A stretch of DNA of 64,000 bases, taken from NCBI GenBank assembly GCA_002471575.1, contig DKQG01000023.1, forward strand, positions 20,165 through 84,164, in the 5' to 3' direction. A program made the translations under genes and the position numbers. The DNA is from Alphaproteobacteria bacterium UBA7314. Lineage in GTDB: Bacteria; Pseudomonadota; Alphaproteobacteria; MPNO01; UBA830. Positions 25,256-33,123 of the stretch are shown in pieces; the first letter of the stretch is position 1; each line of letters starts with the position of its first letter. The notes below the pieces were generated by a model. That model worked only from the letters and a program-made list of their open reading frames with translations. It made no database searches and was not told the origin of the DNA.

Positions 25256-27006
25256 CAGCGTACAGCATCCGCCTTGGCGGCGGCATCGTTATAGGTGGTG
25301 TGAACGTTGATGACCGCCGTTTTTCCGTCGATATCGACCGCCTTCATGCCGCGTTCCAATGCGGCGAGCAAGTCGGCCGGGTCTTTAACCTCCTCGCCGT
25401 AACCATCGGAGGCCTCGACAATCTTGTGATATTCCGGCGCAGGGTCGAGATAGGTCAGCGGTGCCTGGTTGGCGCTGGACGCGGCGCCTTCCGGGTACAG
25501 GCCAAGCGTCGCCTTCCGGACCGACCCCCACATCTTGTTGTTCATGATAACGGTCAACACCGGCAGATCGTAGGCGGAGGAGACGAAATGCGCGGGCGTC
25601 GGATTTCCGAACATATAAGACCCATCGCCGACCACGTTCCAGACACGCCTGTCGCGGTCGCCGAGCTTGACCCCGATCCCGGCACCAAGTCCCCAGCCAA
25701 GTCCGCCGGCCGGACTGGTACCGAAAAACGTGCCGGGATTTCGCAGCGACAGGTTCCCCAGCGCCAACTGGGACTCGGAAACCAAGACGTCTTCGTCTTC
25801 CTTCAGGTGACTGAGGCAGTGCGCCACCCAGGCATTGTCCATGGCGGCACCACCGGACGCGATCTTCTCGATACGCGCTTGATTGGCGGCTGCCTGGTCG
25901 CCCTTGATATCGGCGATTTTCTTGCGCCGTGCATCGATCCGGTCTTTTGCGGATTTCTCCCGGCTCGACATGGCCTCTTCGAGCTGCGGAAGTGCCGTCC
26001 CGGCACTCGCACGAATGGCAAGATCACACGGAAAGCCGCGAACCGGGTAGTTCTCGAAATGCGGATCGCTGCCGATATGAACGACCTTTGCATCGGGGTT
26101 GAGCTCGTGCAGGGAGGGTATCCACGGCACGTCGCAATCGACGACGAGGACGGCGTCAACGTTCGGCAGGTAGGCGCCTGGCTCGTAGCCCATGTGCATG
26201 GGATGGTCTGACGAGATGTTCACATAGCGTGGCCGGTAAGTGATCACCGGCAGCGCATAGCGTTCCGCGAGCGACTCCAGTGCAGGTACTGCAGCCCGGT
26301 TCTGTCCCATGCTGGCTGTGATGATCAGCGGATTCTTCGCCGCGGCCAGCATTTCCGCCGCTTCATCGAGGGCCACCGGATCGGGCGCAGCGCCATGTGC
26401 AGGGGCGCGCCGGGTCGGTGACTGGAAAATGAACTCGCCCGGGTCCTCGGCGAGGACTTCACGCGGCAGCGACAGATACACCGGGCCCCGCGGCTCGGAC
26501 ATTGCAACACTCACCGCGCGATCGACGATCGTTTCGATCTGCTTGGTGTTACGCAGTTCGTAATCCCATTTGACCATTTCGCGTAGCACGCCGGCCTGGT
26601 CGAACATTTCTTGGCCCCAGTGGATATAAAGGGAACGCGAACCGTCGTAGCCCTCTTCGGTCAGCGGTGTGCGGCCCGACGTCATCAGTATCGGCACGTT
26701 TTCCCGCGCCGCATTCATGATGCCGCAGATCGCATTGGCGGTGCCAACATTCACATGCACCATCACGGCGGCCATGCGCCCGGTCGATACGTAGAAGCCG
26801 TGCGCCATCGCGACCCCAAGATTTTCATGCGGGACGGTGACCGGCGTGGGCGCGCTACCTTCGCCAGTCAGCGACTTGGAGAGACCTTCGATGATCGACG
26901 GAAAATCGGTGCCGGCATTGCCGAACAGATAGTCGACACCACGGTCTTTCAATACAGTCAGATACGCCTCCGCGGCGCTGTCCACCTTGATAGTCTTGGC
27001 TGGCAT
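25255..27006 (-). CDS. Thiamine-diphosphate-dependent enzyme (acetolactate synthase/decarboxylase family)
   Basis: A 583-residue three-domain ThDP enzyme. The catalytic glutamate is E61 in VPHENLGVAMAHG. The ThDP-Mg motif starts at GDGSYMFGN and closes at IMNN. The long middle domain matches the TPP_enzyme_M fold. Relatives include acetolactate synthase, benzoylformate decarboxylase and oxalyl-CoA decarboxylase; no acetolactate synthase small subunit is present. It is the first gene of the seven-gene minus-strand operon. A 2-keto acid decarboxylase or carboligase role is likely, with the substrate unknown. Confidence 0.88.
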   Translation of the reverse strand: MPAKTIKVDSAAEAYLTVLKDRGVDYLFGNAGTDFPSIIEGLSKSLTGEGSAPTPVTVPHENLGVAMAHGFYVSTGRMAAVMVHVNVGTANAICGIMNAARENVPILMTSGRTPLTEEGYDGSRSLYIHWGQEMFDQAGVLREMVKWDYELRNTKQIETIVDRAVSVAMSEPRGPVYLSLPREVLAEDPGEFIFQSPTRRAPAHGAAPDPVALDEAAEMLAAAKNPLIITASMGQNRAAVPALESLAERYALPVITYRPRYVNISSDHPMHMGYEPGAYLPNVDAVLVVDCDVPWIPSLHELNPDAKVVHIGSDPHFENYPVRGFPCDLAIRASAGTALPQLEEAMSSREKSAKDRIDARRKKIADIKGDQAAANQARIEKIASGGAAMDNAWVAHCLSHLKEDEDVLVSESQLALGNLSLRNPGTFFGTSPAGGLGWGLGAGIGVKLGDRDRRVWNVVGDGSYMFGNPTPAHFVSSAYDLPVLTVIMNNKMWGSVRKATLGLYPEGAASSANQAPLTYLDPAPEYHKIVEASDGYGEEVKDPADLLAALERGMKAVDIDGKTAVINVHTTYNDAAAKADAVR

Positions 27007-27109
27007 GGTTGTCCCTTATCCAATCAAGTTGCCTGTCCGATAGCATGGACGACTCAAGCGATCTAGGCTAGCTGGCGGCGACACAAAGAAACGGATCGAA
27101 TCGTGGGTC

Positions 27110-27838
27110 TTATTCGTCGACCGCGGTGTCGCTGCGACCTAACATCCTATCCATCACCTCGTTTGATGTCATTACTTCGCCGTACTGCTGGATAAACGTT
27201 TCCAGCGACGCCAAGTGCTCGTCATCCGACGGAGTCTCGCAGCAATCCGAAACCATGACGGACTTGAAATCGAGCATCATCGCGTTGCGCGCGGTGGGGT
27301 CGCAGCGAACATTCATCTTGGCGCCGCCGACAAGAATTGTATCGATCCCCTGGCTGAGCAAAACGCGTTCGAGGTTGAACGAACCTGCGCAAATGCGCGT
27401 TAGCGGTTCTTGATGATAACCGGATCGTCCTCGTGAACGATCAAATCGTCCCAAACCTTCTGGTTTTCGGGCGCAAAAGTGTCGACCATCTTTTCTTTAT
27501 GTCGGGACTCCGGACGACATGTGTGAAAACACTTCCCAATCGCTGACGCCATCGGCCTCCGTATTGATGTGCAGCACCCAGATCACGGGTACGCCCAGGT
27601 CGCGAACCCGAGCCGCCAAGTCGTTGATGGTCGGTACGATCTCGCGCGCCGTCGGTACTTCGCTAGGCACGTCCGGCAGACAGAACGTGTTCTGCATGTC
27701 GACGACAACCAGCGCCGATGTGCGGGGATTGAGCTCGGAAAACCATTGAATTTCGCCCCGCCGCTCGACGACGCGGTCACAGATATGCTGACGGCCAGGG
27801 CAAATCTGTTGTTCGTCGAGTATCGGCGCGACGAACAA
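27110..27838 (-). pseudogene. Broken isochorismatase-family cysteine hydrolase
   Basis: Three pieces of one gene lie in order on the minus strand in different frames. The N-terminal piece has SALVVVDMQNTFC with the catalytic aspartate. A middle piece in another frame reads KVWDDLIVHEDDPVIIKN. The C-terminal piece contains LVGGAKMNVRCDPTARNAMM, with the catalytic-cysteine region partly altered. Frame changes fall near 27500 and 27395, and a TAA closes the middle frame. Two independent lesions make a functional protein unlikely. The gap between it and the next gene (27839-27997) holds only possible further scraps. Confidence 0.8.
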
Positions 27839-27997
27839 TGCATATTTTCAGCACACGTAACTTGGGTATTTTTCGCCGACGGCAATGGTTTCGTCATAAA
27901 CACCAAACGGGTCGATTTTCTGAACAGCGACTAAGAATTGGGACACCTACGAATAGCGATGCCGATTTGACGGCTGCGTGCTAAACCCGACCACAGC

Positions 27998-29143
27998 ATG
28001 GCCACCCGTTTTTCCTTTTATTACGCCGCGATATTTCTCGCCGTCGGCATTCATCTGCCATTCTGGCCCGCGTGGCTCGCATTCCGTGGCCTGGACGCGG
28101 CAGAGATCAGCCTGATCCTGTCGGTCGGGGTCTGGATCCGGGCCTTCGCAAATCCCTTCATTGCGCATTTCGCCGACCGGTCCGGCGCCCATCGAATGAT
28201 TATTATGATCTCGGCGGGCGGCGGCGTCATCACTTATGCCCTGTTCGGTATCGCGGACGGGTTCTGGATGCTGTTCGTCGTCAACATCATGGCAAGCGCC
28301 ATGTTCATGGCGTTGATCCCGCTTGGGGAAAATTTAGCATCGCGCGCCTCGGTCGAGCACGGGTTCGATTATGGCCGAGTCCGGCTTTGGGGGTCCATCA
28401 CGTTCATCCTCGCCGCCTATGCCGGTGGCTGGATGGTGGAGAAAACCGGCGATGCCGCCATTCTCTGGATGATCGTTGCCGCCATGATCGCGGCCTTCAT
28501 CGCCGGCTTCGGCCTGCCGAAACGTCCCGCCCGCGATCCCGCGTCAGTGCAGCGTGTTCGGTTTCCCGCGCTTGCCCTGATGCGGCAGAAAAAATTCCTA
28601 GTGTTCATTGCCGCCGTCAGCCTGCTGCAATCGAGCCATGCGGTGTTGTACGTGTTCGGCACGATCCACTGGCGCGCCGCCGGTATTTCGGACGACGTGA
28701 TCGGCGCGCTTTGGGCCGAAGGCGTGATCGCGGAGATCATCCTGTTCGCATTTTCCGGCGCGGTCGTCGTGCGGCTGAGCCCGATCCGGCTGATGTGGAT
28801 CGCCGCTGTTGCCGGGATCGTCCGTTGGGCGGTCCTCGCCGGAACCGCGGATGTCACGACACTGTTCGCAACCCAGTGGCTACACGGCCTGACTTTCGGG
28901 GCTGCCCATCTGGCAGCCATGCACCATATGCTTCGGACCGTGCCGGAGCATATGTCGGCATCTGCACAGAGCCTTTACTCTGGCTTTGCGATCGGCCTTG
29001 TGATGGGGCTGATGATGATGGTGACCGGCTGGTTGTACGAAGGATACAGCGGCGGCGCGTTCTACGCGATGATTGCTCTGTCGGCGGCGGGCGGCGCGGC
29101 AGCCGTTTGGCTTGCCCGGCTGGAAGACCGTAAACCGGATTAG
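27998..29143 (+). CDS. MFS transporter, HcaT/MFS_1_like type
   Basis: A 381-residue inner-membrane protein with about 12 hydrophobic segments. The signatures FADRSGAHR after helix 2 and YGRVRLWGSI near the middle of the first half match the nucleoside-symporter/phenylpropionate permease-like MFS group. Cargo is probably a small organic acid or nucleoside, not predictable further. Its last codons overlap the stop of a small membrane-protein gene on the other strand. Confidence 0.88.
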   Translation: MATRFSFYYAAIFLAVGIHLPFWPAWLAFRGLDAAEISLILSVGVWIRAFANPFIAHFADRSGAHRMIIMISAGGGVITYALFGIADGFWMLFVVNIMASAMFMALIPLGENLASRASVEHGFDYGRVRLWGSITFILAAYAGGWMVEKTGDAAILWMIVAAMIAAFIAGFGLPKRPARDPASVQRVRFPALALMRQKKFLVFIAAVSLLQSSHAVLYVFGTIHWRAAGISDDVIGALWAEGVIAEIILFAFSGAVVVRLSPIRLMWIAAVAGIVRWAVLAGTADVTTLFATQWLHGLTFGAAHLAAMHHMLRTVPEHMSASAQSLYSGFAIGLVMGLMMMVTGWLYEGYSGGAFYAMIALSAAGGAAAVWLARLEDRKPD

Positions 29144-29328
29144 TGGCCCGGCTCCTCGTGATCAAGCGTAGTGCGGATCAGAAAGAAAACGAATAGAACG
29201 GCAAAGACGAAAACCGCCAGTCCACCGTAATATCCAACGCCGTATCCAGCATGGGAGGCAACGAACAATCCGCCAAGACCCATTACGGCGGCACAAAAGC
29301 CAAGAATCCAGTTCGAGAAATTGGTCAT
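29140..29328 (-). CDS. Small membrane protein, 62 residues
   Basis: Two predicted membrane segments (about residues 7-24 and 34-51) separated by a glycine- and tyrosine-rich turn (HAGYGVGYYGG), ending in the charged tail RTTLDHEEPGH. GGAAC precedes the ATG. It is convergent with the transporter gene, overlapping by four bases. It looks like an intact small inner-membrane protein of unknown function. Confidence 0.65.
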   Translation of the reverse strand: MTNFSNWILGFCAAVMGLGGLFVASHAGYGVGYYGGLAVFVFAVLFVFFLIRTTLDHEEPGH

Positions 29329-29465
29329 AATTCGTTCCGCTGTCGATCATGTGTGACGGTGTCATAGATAACCGGTCGGATGGTCAGGTGCAACGACCTA
29401 CTCCGCCGCATTGGCGGGCCGATCCGGATCGTAGCTGTCCGGGAAAACCGCGTGCGTTCGTGTTT

Positions 29466-29588
29466 CTTCTCAACTGGAAAATTGAGGACGGACACCCTGC
29501 CTTCTTCGCCTGTGCTTTCCAGAGACACGCCGCCGCGGTGGCCGCGTATCAGTTCTCGGGCGATGGAAAGACCGTGGCCAATGCGGCC
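29466..29588 (-). pseudogene. Remnant of a sensor histidine kinase ATPase domain
   Basis: The minus strand encodes GRIGHGLSIARELIRGHRGG followed by VSLESTGEEGRVSVLNFPVE, which is the G-box end of a HATPase_c domain and the natural C-terminus of histidine kinases. No DHp or H-box sequence precedes it. It sits alone in the 488-base gap 29329-29816. The rest of that gap shows no other feature except a 10-bp palindrome CAACTAGTTG near 29769. It is a decayed gene tail. Confidence 0.7.
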
Positions 29589-29816
29589 GGGAGAGCCGCG
29601 GTACCGGCGGCAAGAACAACGACGCCTCGGGTGATGACTATTTTCTTGATCATCTGAAATTCGCCCATTGACGATATGGAAACCCGGGAAGTCGTGAGGA
29701 TTTCCTCCGTCCAACGATTTAGATGGGGGTTGCTGTATTCAAACAGTGCAAAGAACCCTCACACTTTCTCAACTAGTTGTGAACCCGTGCGCCGAAATTG
29801 AAACAGGGCGAAAACA

Positions 29817-31241
29817 TCATCCCAGTTTGAGAAGAAAACGGACAATTTTTTTCGTTTTCTCACTAAACAGCTTTGATGTGTAAAAGCTGCCGGCCGCCCG
29901 CTTGTTCACTTCGCCCAGCGTCGGGTAGGGAATGATCAGTCCCGCCACCGCGCCGATCTTCATCTTCTTCTGGATCGGCAGGATATAAGGCTGAATCAGT
30001 TCACCCGCATGCGGCCCGACGATCGACGCTCCGACCATCACGCCCTTGGCGGTCGTGACGATTTTGGCAAAACCGTCGGTATCGCGTTCGGCTTGGGCGC
30101 GGTCGTTTTCGGCAAACGGGTGCCGCAGCACGCGGATATCGCCGTGCGCTTCCCGCGCCTGTTTTTCAGTCATCCCGACATGCGCGATTTCCGGATCGGT
30201 ATAGGTAACCCATGGCATTGCCGAATAGTCGACTTTGGCGGGTAGACGGAAAAGCACGTTCCGGAGCACGATTCCGGCGTGGTAACCGGCAACATGGGTG
30301 AACTGGTGGCTGCCGACCACATCGCCTATGGCGAAGACCTTCTTATTTGACGTCCGCAACCGCGCGTCAACCTTGATCCCGCGTTTATCGTAGTCGACTC
30401 CCGCGGCCTCGAGCTCCAGCCAGGCAAGATTGGGCACGCGTCCGGTGGTGACCAGCAATTCGGATCCGGTAACGCGTTCTTCTTGGCCGTTATCCCTGAT
30501 ATTCACGGCCACGCCGCCGCCGTCCTTCTCGACGCTGAGGATTTCGATCTCCTCGCGAATGACGACCCCTTCCTTCTGCATCCGAGTACGGACAACCTCC
30601 GTCAGTTCCGGGTCGTCGTTATTCAGCGTCTTCGCGATGTCGAGGATCGTGACCTCGCACCCCAGCCGGCGATGCGCCTGCCCAAGTTCGCTGCCGATCG
30701 GCCCACCGCCGATAACCAGCAGTTTTTTAGGCGCCTGCGCCCGGGAAAAGACGGTTTCATTGGTTAGGAAAGACACGGTATCGAGGCCGCGAATGGGAGG
30801 TCTGCCGGCATGGGAGCCGGTCGCCACCACCACGCGCTTCGCATTAACGATCGTGTCCCCTGCCTGCACCCTAGTGGGGCCGATGAATTTACCGCGCGCC
30901 TGAACGACTTTGACGCCAAGCCCCTCGAAGCGCTCCACGGAATCGTTTGGTGCGATGGCGCCGATCACGCTATGCACGTGATCGTGCACCTTTTCGAAAT
31001 CGACATTGGGTTCGCTGGTCTCGATCCCGAACTTGTCCGCCGACCGGATGGCGTGCGCGGCATGAGCGGCGGCAATCATGGACTTGGACGGCACGCACCC
31101 ATAATTGAGGCAATCGCCACCCATCTTCCCACCTTCGACAAGGACGACGGTCGCCCCCATCTGGGACGCGCCGGCTGCGACAGACAATCCGCCGGATCCG
31201 CCGCCGATGACACATATATCAGTCGTAATCTCGTTCGACAT
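29817..31241 (-). CDS. NAD(P)-disulfide oxidoreductase, mercuric reductase/lipoamide dehydrogenase-like
   Basis: A 474-residue class I pyridine nucleotide-disulfide oxidoreductase. ATG 31241 is preceded by AAAGGTG; the longer frame overlaps the neighbouring gene and is not family sequence. The FAD motif is GGGSGG, the redox-active disulfide is in GGDCLNYGCVPSK, the NAD motif is GGGPIGSE and FAIGDV precedes the interface domain. There is no N-terminal HMA domain and no C-terminal cysteine pair, so mercury reduction is unlikely. It follows a TVP38 gene by 31 bases, a pairing seen in many bacteria. Confidence 0.9.
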   Translation of the reverse strand: MSNEITTDICVIGGGSGGLSVAAGASQMGATVVLVEGGKMGGDCLNYGCVPSKSMIAAAHAAHAIRSADKFGIETSEPNVDFEKVHDHVHSVIGAIAPNDSVERFEGLGVKVVQARGKFIGPTRVQAGDTIVNAKRVVVATGSHAGRPPIRGLDTVSFLTNETVFSRAQAPKKLLVIGGGPIGSELGQAHRRLGCEVTILDIAKTLNNDDPELTEVVRTRMQKEGVVIREEIEILSVEKDGGGVAVNIRDNGQEERVTGSELLVTTGRVPNLAWLELEAAGVDYDKRGIKVDARLRTSNKKVFAIGDVVGSHQFTHVAGYHAGIVLRNVLFRLPAKVDYSAMPWVTYTDPEIAHVGMTEKQAREAHGDIRVLRHPFAENDRAQAERDTDGFAKIVTTAKGVMVGASIVGPHAGELIQPYILPIQKKMKIGAVAGLIIPYPTLGEVNKRAAGSFYTSKLFSEKTKKIVRFLLKLG

Positions 31242-31272
31242 CTCTGACACCTTTGTTGAGCCGGGTGGCCGG

Positions 31273-32031
31273 TTAGCAGGAAGGGAAGTCTTTACGTCCC
31301 TTGATTTTCTTGTAAACGATGGGAATGCAGGCAAGAAGCGCAAGTCCGATAATCGGCGCGAGGAAGCGCTGTTCGAAGATGATACCGAGGTTAAAGTCGC
31401 CGCCGGCATCCAGAACAGCCCCCGCCCCGTCACCGACCAGCGCGTAGACAAATACACCCGGGATGATGCCCAAAAAGGTTCCGATCGTATAGCTCCGCAG
31501 ACTGACGCCCAGCAAGGCCGGAACCAGATTGACGAGCCAGAACGGGAACAGAGGCACCAGTCGGAGGATAAGTAGATAGCTCATCTCGTTTTCGCGGAAC
31601 CCGAGTTCCATCCCTTTGATGGCGGGCCCCGCTTTGGCGCGCAGAACGTCGCCAAGCGCGTATTTAGCGGCAAGGAAAGCCCCGACGGCACCGACGGTAG
31701 CGCCGATCACCACATAGACGGTCCCGAGATAGGGCCCGAACATGAAACCACCGGCAATCGTGATAAAGATCGCTCCTGGCACCAAAAAAGAAACGGCGAG
31801 CGCGTAAACAAAAATAAAAATGGCAGCAGTCATCACGCCGTAGTTCTGAACCCAGGACTGCAGCGTTTCCCGATGGGTCTTCAAGGCGTCGAGCGACACA
31901 TATTGGTTCAGATCCAAGGCGAAAAACGCGGCGAAGCCTGCAGCCAGCAGCACCAGCGGCAAAACGCGACCGACCGAAAAAACCGATTTTTTCTCCGGAT
32001 TATACGAGTTCGTATGCCTGTTTTCTGCCAT
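31273..32031 (-). CDS. TVP38/TMEM64-family membrane protein
   Basis: A 252-residue membrane protein; ATG 32031 is chosen over the in-frame TTG at 32064. The conserved core runs from FLVPGAIFITIAGGFMFGP through AKYALGD and RLVPLFPFWLVNLVPALLG, the SNARE-associated/DedA-like signature with re-entrant loops and GTFLGIIPG. DedA/TVP38 proteins are linked to lipid carrier recycling and membrane homeostasis. It lies immediately upstream of the disulfide oxidoreductase and is very likely cotranscribed. Confidence 0.9.
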   Translation of the reverse strand: MAENRHTNSYNPEKKSVFSVGRVLPLVLLAAGFAAFFALDLNQYVSLDALKTHRETLQSWVQNYGVMTAAIFIFVYALAVSFLVPGAIFITIAGGFMFGPYLGTVYVVIGATVGAVGAFLAAKYALGDVLRAKAGPAIKGMELGFRENEMSYLLILRLVPLFPFWLVNLVPALLGVSLRSYTIGTFLGIIPGVFVYALVGDGAGAVLDAGGDFNLGIIFEQRFLAPIIGLALLACIPIVYKKIKGRKDFPSC

Positions 32032-32254
32032 TTTCGTGCCCAAAGAGGGAATTTCCGATGGCAAAGTGCCGTCGGGGGACCGGGGAGGAAGCGTAGGCGG
32101 ACATTATACTGCCTGTCGGGTTTCAATGCACAGACGGCGGAACCCGCCTACAGACGGATTTCTGGATTTTCGCGGGGAACAACCCTGATCAGCACCCCCC
32201 CAACAAAGCGTTAAGTAACGGAATTAACTCTTTCCTAAGATTTTTGCAGTTTCG

Positions 32255-32283
32255 TTGACTTCGCCGGGTCAAAACTCTATACA
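32255..32283 (+). promoter_or_regulatory. Sigma70-type promoter of rpmH
   Basis: TTGACT (32255-32260) and TATACA (32278-32283) are separated by exactly 17 bases and lie 41 bases before the rpmH start. This is a near-consensus housekeeping promoter and should drive rpmH, rnpA and probably yidD-yidC. Confidence 0.75.
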
Positions 32284-32323
32284 CCGGGCCAGTTTTTCGA
32301 CCTGATTGAAGCCGGAGAAAGCC

Positions 32324-32458
32324 TTGAAACGTACATTCCAGCCCAGCGTCCTCGTACGCAAACGCCGGCACGGCTTTCGCGCGCGCAAGCAAACCGTAGG
32401 CGGTCGACGGGTTCTGTCCCGCCGTCGCGCCAGGGGCCGCAAACGTCTGTCCGCCTGA
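32324..32458 (+). CDS. rpmH: Ribosomal protein bL34
   Basis: A 44-residue, highly basic protein of the large subunit: MKRTFQPSVLVRKRRHGFRA at the N-terminus and RRRARGRKRLSA at the end, diagnostic for bL34. The start codon is TTG at 32324, with GGAGA 6-10 bases upstream; there is no ATG. It is followed after 13 bases by rnpA, the conserved bacterial order. Confidence 0.95.
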   Translation: MKRTFQPSVLVRKRRHGFRARKQTVGGRRVLSRRRARGRKRLSA

Positions 32459-32471
32459 TTGCAAGGGCGCC

Positions 32472-32861
32472 ATGTTACAGCGCCTGAAAACCCGGCGACA
32501 ATTCCTCAGGGTTGCCGCCGAAAACCGCAAATGGGCCGCGCCGGGGATCGTTCTCCAGATTGCGCCTCAGCCGTCTGACGACCGGACGGAAACCGACGGA
32601 CCACGCTACGGACTAACGGTAAGCAAACGCGTGGGAAACGCCGTAATCCGCAACCGTGCCCGCAGGCGACTACGCGCGGTAGCGGAGGAAATACTGCCGT
32701 GCTCCGCATCTGCGGGGTATGACTATGTCTTGATCGGACGTAAGGGAACGCCGTCACGCAATTTCGCGGCGCTCAAAAAAGACCTGAAAACAGGTCTTGA
32801 AAAGCTCAGCGCGTTGCGCGAGTTGGATAACGACAACGATGCCCCCGACGGGGCGCATTAG
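32472..32861 (+). CDS. rnpA: Ribonuclease P protein component
   Basis: A 129-residue basic protein that assists the RNase P RNA in trimming tRNA 5' ends. The N-terminal LKTRRQFLRV and the signature RNRARRRLRAV are present, with GLTVSKRVGNAVIRN before it. It lies between rpmH and yidD as in most bacteria. Confidence 0.95.
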   Translation: MLQRLKTRRQFLRVAAENRKWAAPGIVLQIAPQPSDDRTETDGPRYGLTVSKRVGNAVIRNRARRRLRAVAEEILPCSASAGYDYVLIGRKGTPSRNFAALKKDLKTGLEKLSALRELDNDNDAPDGAH

Positions 32862-32874
32862 ATAACGGAACGGC

Positions 32875-33120
32875 ATGGACCGACTTAATCGACTACCCGG
32901 CAGTCTGCTGATCTGCGTCGCACGCGGATACCAATTGTTCGTCTCGCCAATCTTGCCGCAGACATGCCGCTTTCATCCAACCTGTTCGGGTTACGCCATA
33001 GAGGCGGTCCGCAAACACGGAGCGGCCCGGGGTGCATGGCTTGCGTTGAAACGGATCGGCAAATGCCATCCGTGGGGCAGCGGCGGATACGATCCGGTAC
33101 CCGAAGGAGACAGGCGCTAG
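32875..33120 (+). CDS. yidD: Membrane protein insertion efficiency factor YidD
   Basis: An 81-residue protein with the DUF37 pattern: YQLFVSPILPQTCRFHPTCS with its conserved cysteines, then GAWLALKRIGKCHPWGSGG. An amphipathic N-terminus associates with the inner membrane and helps YidC-dependent insertion. It lies three bases before yidC. Confidence 0.95.
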   Translation: MDRLNRLPGSLLICVARGYQLFVSPILPQTCRFHPTCSGYAIEAVRKHGAARGAWLALKRIGKCHPWGSGGYDPVPEGDRR

Positions 33121-33123
33121 ATA

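Noticed and set aside
25300..26211. 303-codon plus-strand ORF antisense to the ThDP enzyme
   Set aside because: Shadow of a well-supported gene; no signal of its own.
28072..29133. 353-codon plus-strand ORF in a second frame of the MFS gene
   Set aside because: It is Arg/Pro/His-rich, has no family similarity and shadows a well-supported transporter.
31242..31457. 72-residue N-terminal extension of the disulfide oxidoreductase
   Set aside because: It overlaps the TVP38 gene, has no family similarity, and AAAGGTG marks ATG 31241.
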